From Candidatus Fermentibacteraceae bacterium (GTDB lineage Bacteria; Fermentibacterota; Fermentibacteria; Fermentibacterales; JCC-6): DNA of 9,855 bases. Positions 1-6,220 of this stretch are shown in pieces. Under the pieces are notes generated by a model. That model searched no databases, was not told the origin of the DNA, and worked only from the letters and a program-made list of their open reading frames with translations. Position numbers and translations under genes: made by a program. Within the stretch, counting starts at the first letter, position 1. Every line of letters starts with the position of its first letter. Location: contig JAOZQW010000005.1 of NCBI GenBank assembly GCA_029932015.1, forward strand, positions 8,533 to 18,387, read 5' to 3'.

Positions 1-314
1 GTGTTGGCCGGGGAGGCGACCACGTAGAAGGCGGAAGCGCCCATTGCGAAGTTGCTTCCATTCGATTCAAGAGTGTCTGCTTCCCATGTGACTTTGTCAT
101 AACCGGCAAGGATCTCGATACGAAACTCGGGAGAAGCTCCCCAACCGATCCTGAGCAGGTTCATGGTGCTTGCAGCCAGTTGAGTACCGGCCATGCTGAG
201 GCCCGAATTGTATACATAATTGGGAAGCTCAAGCGGCTTGAATCCCAGCGAGAATCCGGCAAAGGCCGTACCGGAAAAGGCAAGAAGCGCGAGCAGTACG
301 ATCAGCTTCTTCAA
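1..314 (-). CDS. Predicted outer-membrane beta-barrel protein, N-terminal part (runs off the window)
   Basis: This gene is read on the minus strand and leaves the window at base 1, so only about 104 residues are visible. The start chosen is TTG at 314-312, because a perfect AGGAGG (320-325) sits 5 nt upstream; no ATG or GTG in this frame fits as well. Residues 1-19 form a typical Sec signal peptide: MKK, a Leu/Ala-rich core, then AFA with likely cleavage before Gly20. The mature part alternates polar and hydrophobic residues in short segments (for example LLRIGW, FRIEILAGY, FAMGASAFYVV) separated by Gly/Asp/Asn turns. That pattern is typical of small outer-membrane barrel proteins. No family-defining motif is visible, so the barrel assignment is inferred from the pattern and the signal peptide. 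It could instead be another secreted beta-rich protein. It has its own candidate promoter at 370-398. Confidence 0.7.
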   Translation of the reverse strand, partial: MKKLIVLLALLAFSGTAFAGFSLGFKPLELPNYVYNSGLSMAGTQLAASTMNLLRIGWGASPEFRIEILAGYDKVTWEADTLESNGSNFAMGASAFYVVASPAN

Positions 315-319
315 TTTCT

Positions 320-325
320 CCTCCT
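320..325 (-). promoter_or_regulatory. Strong ribosome binding site that fixes a TTG start
   Basis: On the minus strand the sequence reads AGGAGG, then 5 nt, then TTG. This is a full match to the anti-Shine-Dalgarno sequence at ideal spacing. It decides the TTG at 314 as the start, over a second in-frame TTG 24 nt upstream that has no such site. Confidence 0.75.
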
Positions 326-369
326 TTTTCAATTCCGCGGAACCAGACCGCGGTTCTCTTCGATAAGAT

Positions 370-398
370 ATTTTACCCTTTTTGGTCCATTCATGCAA
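370..398 (-). promoter_or_regulatory. Candidate sigma70-type promoter for the barrel gene
   Basis: On the minus strand TTGCAT (398-393) is followed by a 17-nt spacer and TAAAAT (375-370). The -10 box matches the consensus at 5 of 6 positions and the -35 box at 3 of 6. It lies just after the stop codon of the upstream gene (407) and about 55 nt before the TTG start, so the barrel gene could be transcribed independently of the cluster upstream. The call rests on sequence match only. Confidence 0.45.
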
Positions 399-406
399 CC
401 ATCATG

Positions 407-1225
407 TCAGATAGCTGCCAGCGCCGCCTCCCAGAGGAGCATCATGGCAAGGTCACCCTTCTGCTCACAGCAGAGGTCTCTTGTCAGCACAACAAGTCCC
501 AGATCCATACCGTCCGGAGACCTGGCTATCATGAGGAAAGTCTTGTGCTCAGAACCTGCGTCGACCCAGCCGTAGAGGTCCCACCCCTCGCCAACGGAGG
601 AGGCCTGGGCATCGCCCATGTCAGGTTCACCCATGATCTCGCGAACTGCGGGAATATCAATACCGCCATGGATTATCCTGAGAGCCTCGACAATATCGCT
701 CAATGAGCTCAGAGAAGGGTCTGTTTCAGGAGCTCCTTCCCAATCAAGCTGAACATCGTGGAGTTCAGTGTCGGTGAATCCTTTCGAGAGAGCCCAGGCG
801 GAAGCGCTCTCCAGACCAAGGGTCCACATCACCCTCGCGGCTGATTCTCTGTCGCCACGGAAAGCCCACCAGAATTCATCCCTTATAGTGATGTTCCTGC
901 CGACAACACTGTCGGGGGGCATCACGCCGGACTGCATCAGCTCCACTGCATATGCCAGGAGGATCACATCCGGGTCATTGATGGGGTAGATCCCTGATCC
1001 TGTCGACGCAAGAACTTCCCCACTGTTCAGGTCGATAACCGCCGCGCCGAAGTCCCCGCCCTGCAGATCATCGATCGCTGAAAGGGAAACAGTGCCGGAT
1101 ACTGTGGGGCCGCCCGACTCCAGCGTATCAGCATCCTGTACTATCAGCGGCAGCTGACCCTGAAGGGCTGCTGCCGGGAAGGAGGAAGCCGCAAGAGCGA
1201 GACATGAAAATGCAACTTGTATCAT
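407..1225 (-). CDS. Secreted protein with a beta-lactamase-like fold lacking the catalytic motifs
   Basis: The protein has 272 residues from ATG at 1225, which has AAGGAAG 6 nt upstream and begins a signal peptide (core AFSCLALAASSF, likely cleavage near AAA20). An in-frame ATG at 1360 would overlap the upstream gene and bury the signal peptide, so it was not used. Residues 60-250 follow the order of class A beta-lactamase and serine-hydrolase domains: GAAVIDLNSGEVLA as the first strand, a hydrophobic helix ILLAYAVELM, a second helix near 132-148, a GAPETDP segment, and a closing strand LGLVVLTRD. At the expected sites the catalytic signatures are missing. SxxK is replaced by NDPDV (83-87), SDN by GLE (137-139), ExxN by a QLDW region (159-162) and KTG by WVD (220-222). 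I infer a non-catalytic binding protein or a strongly diverged enzyme; the fold call comes from hand alignment and is uncertain. It is the last gene of a three-gene cluster, 76 nt after the small lipoprotein gene. Confidence 0.75.
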   Translation of the reverse strand: MIQVAFSCLALAASSFPAAALQGQLPLIVQDADTLESGGPTVSGTVSLSAIDDLQGGDFGAAVIDLNSGEVLASTGSGIYPINDPDVILLAYAVELMQSGVMPPDSVVGRNITIRDEFWWAFRGDRESAARVMWTLGLESASAWALSKGFTDTELHDVQLDWEGAPETDPSLSSLSDIVEALRIIHGGIDIPAVREIMGEPDMGDAQASSVGEGWDLYGWVDAGSEHKTFLMIARSPDGMDLGLVVLTRDLCCEQKGDLAMMLLWEAALAAI

Positions 1226-1301
1226 CTGGTTCTTCCTTTCGATGCGAACCGGGCTTAACAGTCCGGCTGAGTCTGCATATACCGGATAGTGCGAAGCCTC
1301 T

Positions 1302-1721
1302 TCATTGTTCCAGCGGACCGCTCGAATGTGAGACACTGAGGCGACCTTCGCTGTAGTCATTCTCAGTGTATCCGCCGGAAGTTATGACAGCCCTGACATA
1401 GTAATCGTCTTCAGGAAAAAGGGAGCAGTCCCAGAGGAATCCGGTCGATTCCTCAGACAGCGAATCCGCTATCAGTATGAGGCCTGTCTCCGGAGAGAGG
1501 TCCGTGTCGACGAAGAGAGATATCCTGCATTCACGGTAGCCATCTGTGGAGAGGCTCCAGAGAATGATGTAGCTCTGGTCAGCCGCAGCCCCTTCCTCAG
1601 GCGGAGCGAGAACGGTGATTGAGAGCCCCGGACCCCATGGGTCGCTGCAGGAGGCGGCAAAGAGAAGCATCAAAGCAAGGACGAAAGGCATGGCTCCAGA
1701 CCCCCTCCGCAGATTGGTCAT
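1302..1721 (-). CDS. Small lipoprotein with an Ig-like/Fn3-like beta-sandwich
   Basis: The protein has 139 residues. The ATG at 1721 overlaps the stop of the upstream gene as ATGA (1718-1721), a sign of translational coupling, and no separate strong ribosome site is visible. Residues 1-25 are a lipoprotein signal: Arg-rich start, core VLALMLLF, lipobox AASC with Cys25 as the predicted lipidated residue. The linker after the cysteine, SDPWGPG, resembles the VGPG linkers of the two larger lipoproteins in this window. Residues 33-131 look like one beta-sandwich: SITVLAPP at the start, then YIILWSLS, CRISLFVD, GFLWDC, and YYVRAVI followed by a YSEGRLSV closing strand. This pattern occurs in extracellular adhesion and structural domains. 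No enzyme motif is seen. I infer an envelope-anchored binding or scaffold protein; its partner may be the neighbouring products. Confidence 0.82.
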   Translation of the reverse strand: MTNLRRGSGAMPFVLALMLLFAASCSDPWGPGLSITVLAPPEEGAAADQSYIILWSLSTDGYRECRISLFVDTDLSPETGLILIADSLSEESTGFLWDCSLFPEDDYYVRAVITSGGYTENDYSEGRLSVSHSSGPLEQ

Positions 1722-2530
1722 GGCAGCGAATCCGTGGTAAACAGGTAGAGATCCTGTATGGGCTGATAGTCGTAGTAGAGTCTTATGCCGCAGGCATCAG
1801 CAGGCCCACCGGGATACTCCGGGGTCTCCATGACATATATCTTGATGTAATACCTGGCCTGGAGCTTGCCCAGCAGTACCTCCCCGGCACTGACTGGCAT
1901 GCTGAGCTCGGAAGCTCCCTCAGGCATCGAGAATGAGCTGGAAGCCTCGAACAGCAGTGTCTGACTCCCGATCGGATGGGGACCGAAATTGCCTGAATAG
2001 AGCCAGGTCGCGCAGCCCTCACCCCCATCGTGGCAGTAAAGGTCATGGTCGAAGCCGGAGGCTCCCGCCTGTCCCGTAGATGCATATGATTCGTTGAAAT
2101 GGATACCTGTGTCCACGGAATCCAGCACGGCATCATTCCAGATGGTATAGAGATGTGTCGCCTTTACGGGCATGGTCCCCGTCACGCTCCGGCTCGATGA
2201 AACGAGTTCTCCCCTGAAAGCCTCGATTGCATACCCTCCTGCGCAGGGCGCCTCAAGGTGTGAATATTCCACTACATCAGGAGCCACTTCTCCCAGTACC
2301 TGATAATCTCCCTCGTCATTCCATCTGAAAAGGATCCTGTAACCATCAAATTCGTCCTCTGTCAGTTCCTCGAGGGGTTCCCATACAAGCACGACTTCAT
2401 CGAGATCGGAGAGTTCCTCGTCAACTTCAAAATCTGACACGACCGGCAGAGGAGCTCCGGGGCCGACCAGATGGTCCTCGCAGGCGGCGAAGACAAGCAG
2501 TATGCCGGCAACCGCAGTGATCATCCTCAT
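1718..2530 (-). CDS. Lipoprotein B: Fn3-like domain plus a conserved uncharacterised C-terminal module
   Basis: The protein has 270 residues. ATG at 2530 has a perfect AGGAGG (2537-2542) 6 nt upstream; an open frame extending to 2659 would start inside the preceding terminator and is rejected. The lipoprotein signal has the core AVAGILLVF and lipobox FAAC with Cys17, followed by EDH and LVGPG. Residues about 28-118 resemble a fibronectin-type III-like sandwich (VVLVWEP, FDGYRILF, GGYAIEAF). Residues about 121-268 are a module rich in Tyr, Trp and Gly, with YTIWN (128-132), DLYCHDGGEG (163-172), TWLYSG (175-180), YYDYQPIQ (252-259) and LFTTDS near the end. The paralogue at 2693-3502 keeps this module without gaps. 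Cys166 is conserved in both paralogues; Cys173 is not. The function is unknown. It heads a cluster with the genes at 1302-1721 and 407-1225. Confidence 0.85.
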   Translation of the reverse strand: MRMITAVAGILLVFAACEDHLVGPGAPLPVVSDFEVDEELSDLDEVVLVWEPLEELTEDEFDGYRILFRWNDEGDYQVLGEVAPDVVEYSHLEAPCAGGYAIEAFRGELVSSSRSVTGTMPVKATHLYTIWNDAVLDSVDTGIHFNESYASTGQAGASGFDHDLYCHDGGEGCATWLYSGNFGPHPIGSQTLLFEASSSFSMPEGASELSMPVSAGEVLLGKLQARYYIKIYVMETPEYPGGPADACGIRLYYDYQPIQDLYLFTTDSLP

Positions 2531-2567
2531 GGGCAACCTCCTGGAAATGGTGTCCATCAATATAACT

Positions 2568-2614
2568 GGAAATTCGCACCATGCACCTTGAAACGGAAAT
2601 TCGTACCATGCACC
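2568..2614. repeat. Two direct 20-bp repeats, 27-bp period
   Basis: The plus strand has GGAAATTCGCACCATGCACC at 2568-2587 and the same sequence with one change (T for C at the tenth base) at 2595-2614. They lie just upstream of the lipoprotein B gene and downstream of the lipoprotein A terminator. They could be operator sites for B or the remains of a dispersed intergenic element. Confidence 0.8.
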
Positions 2615-2634
2615 ACATTGCGTGGTACGAGTTT
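2597..2634. repeat. 16-bp imperfect palindrome formed by a repeat and an inverted third copy
   Basis: AAATTCGTACCATGCA (2597-2612) faces TGCGTGGTACGAGTTT (2619-2634) across the 6-nt loop CCACAT. As plus-strand RNA all 16 positions pair, two of them as G-U. As minus-strand RNA the same two positions become C-A mismatches. It therefore folds better on the strand opposite to the flanking genes. It overlaps the second direct repeat. Confidence 0.7.
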
Positions 2635-2636
2635 CG

Positions 2637-2670
2637 CCAAAAGAAAAGGCGGGGCGCAATGCGCCCCGCC
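2637..2670 (-). terminator. Rho-independent terminator after lipoprotein A
   Basis: On the minus strand GGCGGGGCGC, a 3-nt loop and GCGCCCCGCC form a perfect 10-bp GC-rich stem (2648-2670). It is followed directly by TTTTCTTTT (2647-2639). It lies 22 nt past the stop codon at 2693 and separates gene A from gene B. Confidence 0.95.
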
Positions 2671-2692
2671 GCTGTCTGATGTAACCCGCAGC

Positions 2693-3502
2693 CTAGTTTG
2701 AGTCGGTTGTGAAGAGCTCGAGCCCCTGGATGGGCTGGAAGTCGTAGTAGAACTGGATGCCGTAAGCGTTGGTACTGCCGCCCTCGTAGTGAGGAAGGGC
2801 ATCAACGTAAACCTTGACCCAGTATCCGTCGTAAAGCTCGCCGAAGATGACGTCGCCGACGACCATGGCGCCGTGATTCCAGTTGGAACCGGCTGGCGTG
2901 GCAAAGTTGGTCGAGTGATCGTACATCGCGGTCGCGTGACCGTTACCGAAGGTGCCGTAGTCGCCGGAGTAGAGCCATGTGTAGTTGCCCTGTCCGCCGT
3001 CGTAGCAGTAGACGTCCTGGGCGAAGGAGGTGCTTGATGCAGAACCGGTGGTGCCGGCGCTTGAGCCGAATATGAAGCCCGAATGCGTATCTGCCGGAGC
3101 GTGGTTGTTCCAGATGGTGTAGGTGCTGGATATCATGGTCGGCATGGTAGTGACCTTGGCAAGGTTCGAGGAAGTGTCATCGCCCTTGTAGGCCTCGATG
3201 GCGTATCCACCGGCAGCGGTCGCTGTGTGGGAGTATGTGGTGGTTCCAACAGCGATGTCGGCTATCTCGGTGTAGTTGCCCTCATTGTCCTCTTTGAACC
3301 AGAGCTTGTAGCCGTCGATCTCTGCAGCGCCGTCAGTCACGGCGTTCCAGGTCAGTACAACAGTCTGTCCCGTGGAAGCAGCGTCAATGGCAAAGCCGGT
3401 CACATCAGCAAGATTTCCTCCGGGACCGACAGGATCGTCACCCTCGCAGCCGGTCATCAGTATGACGCCGAGCATCAGGGCGATAAGAGTGAGTTTCTTC
3501 AT
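2693..3502 (-). CDS. Lipoprotein A: paralogue of lipoprotein B
   Basis: The protein has 269 residues from ATG at 3502, with a purine-rich site (GAGAGGAAC) just upstream; the open frame extends to 3556, but only the 3502 start puts the signal at the N-terminus. The lipoprotein signal is MKKLTLIALML with lipobox LMTGC (Cys19), then EGDDPVGPGG. Residues 33-118 are Fn3-like (VVLTWNAV, IDGYKLWF, GGYAIEAY). Residues 121-268 carry the same module as lipoprotein B: YTIWN, DVYCYDGGQG, TWLYSG, YYDFQPIQ, LFTTDS. By hand count about 62 of 148 positions are identical to B over this module with no gap. The protein is Asp/Thr/Ser-rich, nearly free of Arg, and acidic. It is likely displayed on the cell envelope, with unknown function. 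It is a single-gene unit on its 3' side, closed by a strong terminator; a weak candidate promoter lies at 3542-3570. Confidence 0.88.
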   Translation of the reverse strand: MKKLTLIALMLGVILMTGCEGDDPVGPGGNLADVTGFAIDAASTGQTVVLTWNAVTDGAAEIDGYKLWFKEDNEGNYTEIADIAVGTTTYSHTATAAGGYAIEAYKGDDTSSNLAKVTTMPTMISSTYTIWNNHAPADTHSGFIFGSSAGTTGSASSTSFAQDVYCYDGGQGNYTWLYSGDYGTFGNGHATAMYDHSTNFATPAGSNWNHGAMVVGDVIFGELYDGYWVKVYVDALPHYEGGSTNAYGIQFYYDFQPIQGLELFTTDSN

Positions 3503-3541
3503 TGTTGTTCCTCTCTGTTCAGGTTTCCTAACTATCGAACC

Positions 3542-3570
3542 ATTACAAACTAACATAATACATATGTGGT
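3542..3570 (-). promoter_or_regulatory. Weak candidate promoter for lipoprotein A
   Basis: On the minus strand ACCACA (3570-3565), a 17-nt spacer and TGTAAT (3547-3542) give 3 of 6 and 5 of 6 consensus matches. They sit in the only AT-rich stretch of the roughly 100-bp gap between the stop at 3603 and the ATG at 3502. No terminator with a T-tract is visible after the gene at 3603, so read-through transcription is also possible. Confidence 0.3.
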
Positions 3571-3602
3571 CATGTGAGGCCAGGGTCTGACAACTGTCCC
3601 CG

Positions 3603-6062
3603 TCACTCTTCCGGAACTTCTTCGTTATGCTCCTCTGCCATAGCCTCTTCGATGAGTTCCATAGCTCTGGAGGCTGCGGACATTACATCTATCCCCGGGT
3701 CATTCAGCAGTTCCTCGAGGACCGGCAGGGCGGCGGGGTCTCCAATCTCTCCGAGTGTCACCGAAAGCTGTCTCCGTACGCGGCTGGAAGAATCCGCCGC
3801 AAGGGGCAATAGAACAGCAAGCGAGGAAGCCTCTGAGATGCTGCCGAGTGCTCTGATGAGGCTGACCTGCATCCCTGTCGAAAGACTCTCGGCCGGGTCT
3901 GACAGCATCTCCTCAAGCGGAATTCTGGAGGCTGGGTCGGACAGTCTGCCAAGGAAGTAGACAAGATTGCCAAGCCTTCTTGGAGAGAGGCTGTCGCTCT
4001 CTGCGAGAAGCTCGAGAAGCGTTTCCACCGAGTGATCGTGATTCGCCCTGAAGCACTTCTCCATCGCCCGGGTCTCGAGACCGCTGAGGGTCTCCATATG
4101 GTTCAGGATAATGTAGTCGACGGCCGATACTCCCCTGTCGGCCAGCTCCTGCTGATGGGCGGCAACCCGCTCTACATTCGGCCCGACAGCCCACTCGGAG
4201 GCGACTCTGAAAAGGGAATCGAACTCCAGACTTTCCGGTTCTCCGACTGGATCCTGCGGTTCAAGTCCTCCGGGAGTCGTCCGCGGAAGGTCTATTCCCG
4301 CGCCATATTCACCGGCGGTCCACCTCGTCGAGTCCGAGCCGCCGCCCAGATAGATATCCTCATCAGCCATGTCCACGAAGAGCCCAACGCCCGATGAGCC
4401 CCTTGCCCAGCGGGCAGTCCCCTGTCCCCCACCTCGCACAACGTACGTGTCAGCCCCCTCGATATCGATGAAGACCGCAGCGGAGTTGGTCAGGCTCAGA
4501 GCCTGTCCTCCGTCAGAGCAGTACCAGTCGTTCCCTCCACCGTCCAGGAGCCATCCGGTCGAAAGATCATGGGCACTCCCCTGGGCAGGGCCGTTCCTGG
4601 AGAAGTAGCTGTCGTCCCCGTCGCCGTCCCAGAGGCATCCCGCTGCCAGGTGTATGCCGGAGCCCTGGCTGTACTGGGCTGCATGGTAGCTGTCCTGCCC
4701 GGCTTCGTCGTAGAGCATCCCGAGGCTGTAGAAGTACGAGCAGCCCTGGCCGAATACCTCGGCTCTGTATGTGTCGTTGCCTGAGCCGCGATCGGCAAGT
4801 ATTCCGATCCCTCCGGCTATCAGCGGCCTGAGCCCCATTCCGAATCCCTGGGACATTGCCTGGTTGTCATCCGGAAGGAGGGGAGCGTGGGAGTATCTGA
4901 AACCCGCAAGGTAGCAGTCATGTCCCTCCATGTCGGAAAGTATCCCCAGTCCGGCGGGACCTCCGAATCCCTGGCCGAACATATCGACCCGTCTGATATC
5001 ATCACCTGAGCCGTCGAACAGCTCACCCGTGCCCAGGCAGCCTGCCCCCTGGCTGAAGGTTCCGCCCTCCTGGAGGTCGTTCCCTTCGAGGTCGATTAGA
5101 ATGCCCTGTCCCATGAGACCTGCCCCCTGGGAGAAGTCTCCTGCCCTGTAAGTATCAAAGCCCTCAAGATCGATTATCCCGCCGAATCCCATCAGGCCGC
5201 AGCCCTGGGAGACCGGAGCATCACTGGAGTATGAGTCGTCGCCATGAAGGTCGACCACAAGCGCTATATGCTTTCCGGCAGGACCGAATGCGCCCCCTAT
5301 CCCTTCTCCGTAGCGATCATTGCCGCCAAGGTCCAGTATAAGCTCGAAGGGGCAGTCGGAATCGTATTCGTTGGGACCCGTACCTCCGACTACCCATCTG
5401 ACAGGTCCGTCGAAGCAGAAGCTGACCGTTGTCCCCCGGACCCCGGGAAGGGTCACAGGAAGCTCTGCAGGCCATTCCCCGCCGCGGAGCCCCATGCAGA
5501 TGCTAACAAGCTCCTCAAGGGGGATAGCCTCTACTTCCGTCCATCTCTCGAATAGAGAGGCAAGGGTGTCCATCTCCATTTCCATCTCTTCATCCAGCGG
5601 CCAGTTCAGACCCCGGCTCTCCATCTCCTCCTGCCAGTCCAGAGGACTCTCTTCATTTATCCAGATGGAAGGGATGGCAGCGGCAAGGGAGTCGACGACT
5701 CCGGAACTGACTGACTGCAGCGCTGCGGCGTAGGCGGAATCAGCGCGGATGAGCATGTCCAGAAGAGGTACAAGCCCTTCTCCTCCATCTCTGGAGGGGT
5801 CAAGGGAGCTGTAGTCCGGTATTGCCGCAAGACTCTCTTCCAGTATTGAGGGAAGCTGCTCGATGTGTTGTATGGCCCTGATAACTGTTGGATCGGCCAG
5901 GTGGACTCCGGTTGCCCAGTGCCTGTCGAAATCAAGCTGCTCCCGGACGATACCGAGTGTATCAAGAGCTTCGGTCATGGCCGAATCGACTTCGGGAGGG
6001 AGAGGCTCCCATGGCTGGAGAGCGGAGACGGTGATAATAGTGACCAGCCCTAATGTCGTCAT
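3603..6062 (-). CDS. Large secreted protein: about 12 Gly/Asp-rich repeats plus C-terminal HEAT repeats
   Basis: The protein has 819 residues. ATG at 6062 has GGAGG (6068-6072) 5 nt upstream and starts a signal peptide (MTTLGLVTIITVSALQ). The open frame continues upstream, but without a signal or ribosome site. Residues about 20-200 are mainly helical and acidic. Residues about 239-590 hold some 12 repeats of 26-31 residues, up to about 45 in one copy. The consensus is two hydrophobics, Asp, two or three residues, Gly-x-Asp-x-Tyr, several residues, Ser/Gly-Gln-Gly, and a closing Gly-x-Gly; examples are DLEGFDTY (298-305), FSQGAG (310-315) and DGDGDDSY (479-486). This suggests a stacked beta-solenoid, with Asp side chains that could bind metal. 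Residues about 677-808 form roughly four HEAT-type helix pairs (RRLGNLVYFLGRLSDP, VRRQLSVTLGEIGDP). No catalytic motif is seen. It is likely periplasmic or exported, and acts through protein contacts; the true role is unknown. It is divergent from thiM. Confidence 0.88.
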   Translation of the reverse strand: MTTLGLVTIITVSALQPWEPLPPEVDSAMTEALDTLGIVREQLDFDRHWATGVHLADPTVIRAIQHIEQLPSILEESLAAIPDYSSLDPSRDGGEGLVPLLDMLIRADSAYAAALQSVSSGVVDSLAAAIPSIWINEESPLDWQEEMESRGLNWPLDEEMEMEMDTLASLFERWTEVEAIPLEELVSICMGLRGGEWPAELPVTLPGVRGTTVSFCFDGPVRWVVGGTGPNEYDSDCPFELILDLGGNDRYGEGIGGAFGPAGKHIALVVDLHGDDSYSSDAPVSQGCGLMGFGGIIDLEGFDTYRAGDFSQGAGLMGQGILIDLEGNDLQEGGTFSQGAGCLGTGELFDGSGDDIRRVDMFGQGFGGPAGLGILSDMEGHDCYLAGFRYSHAPLLPDDNQAMSQGFGMGLRPLIAGGIGILADRGSGNDTYRAEVFGQGCSYFYSLGMLYDEAGQDSYHAAQYSQGSGIHLAAGCLWDGDGDDSYFSRNGPAQGSAHDLSTGWLLDGGGNDWYCSDGGQALSLTNSAAVFIDIEGADTYVVRGGGQGTARWARGSSGVGLFVDMADEDIYLGGGSDSTRWTAGEYGAGIDLPRTTPGGLEPQDPVGEPESLEFDSLFRVASEWAVGPNVERVAAHQQELADRGVSAVDYIILNHMETLSGLETRAMEKCFRANHDHSVETLLELLAESDSLSPRRLGNLVYFLGRLSDPASRIPLEEMLSDPAESLSTGMQVSLIRALGSISEASSLAVLLPLAADSSSRVRRQLSVTLGEIGDPAALPVLEELLNDPGIDVMSAASRAMELIEEAMAEEHNEEVPEE

Positions 6063-6138
6063 GCGAACCTCCATCCAGTGTACTGCCGGGTACAGGTTGA
6101 AATAACCTCTGCAGGATGCAGGTGCAAGGTGAATCTTA

Positions 6139-6167
6139 TTGACAAGGGTACTGGAGAAAAATAGTGT
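6139..6167 (+). promoter_or_regulatory. Candidate promoter for thiM-thiE
   Basis: A perfect -35 box TTGACA (6139-6144) is followed by a 17-nt spacer and TAGTGT (6162-6167), a 3 of 6 match to the -10 box. The start codon lies 54 nt further on. A hairpin (GGAGA at 6153-6157 with TCTCC at 6167-6171, plus GTAC at 6148-6151 with GTAC at 6175-6178) overlaps the promoter. No TPP riboswitch is recognisable in the leader. Confidence 0.5.
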
Positions 6168-6220
6168 CTCCACCGTACTCTATCCGAGTAATGTCGGCGC
6201 AGGATAATCCGGAGGTTGCG

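Noticed and set aside
1226..1360. N-terminal extension of the beta-lactamase-like protein to 1360
   Set aside because: It would overlap the small lipoprotein gene by about 59 bases and place the signal peptide internally. ATG 1225 has a good ribosome site.
2531..2659. N-terminal extension of lipoprotein B to an upstream in-frame ATG at 2659
   Set aside because: That start lies inside the lipoprotein A terminator hairpin, has no ribosome site, and would bury the lipoprotein signal 43 residues inside the protein.
4500..5400. RTX calcium-binding repeats in the large protein, because of many G-x-D motifs
   Set aside because: RTX units repeat every nine residues with GGxGxDxxx. Here the period is about 26-31 residues with Tyr and Gln-Gly positions, so it is a different repeat.
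6108..6130. Short TGCAGG-type direct repeats in the thiM upstream gap
   Set aside because: The units are six or seven bases long and imperfect, which is too little to claim an operator.
6063..6173. N-terminal extension of the HEAT-repeat protein to 6173
   Set aside because: It overlaps the thiM promoter region, lacks a ribosome site, and hides the signal peptide that starts at 6062.
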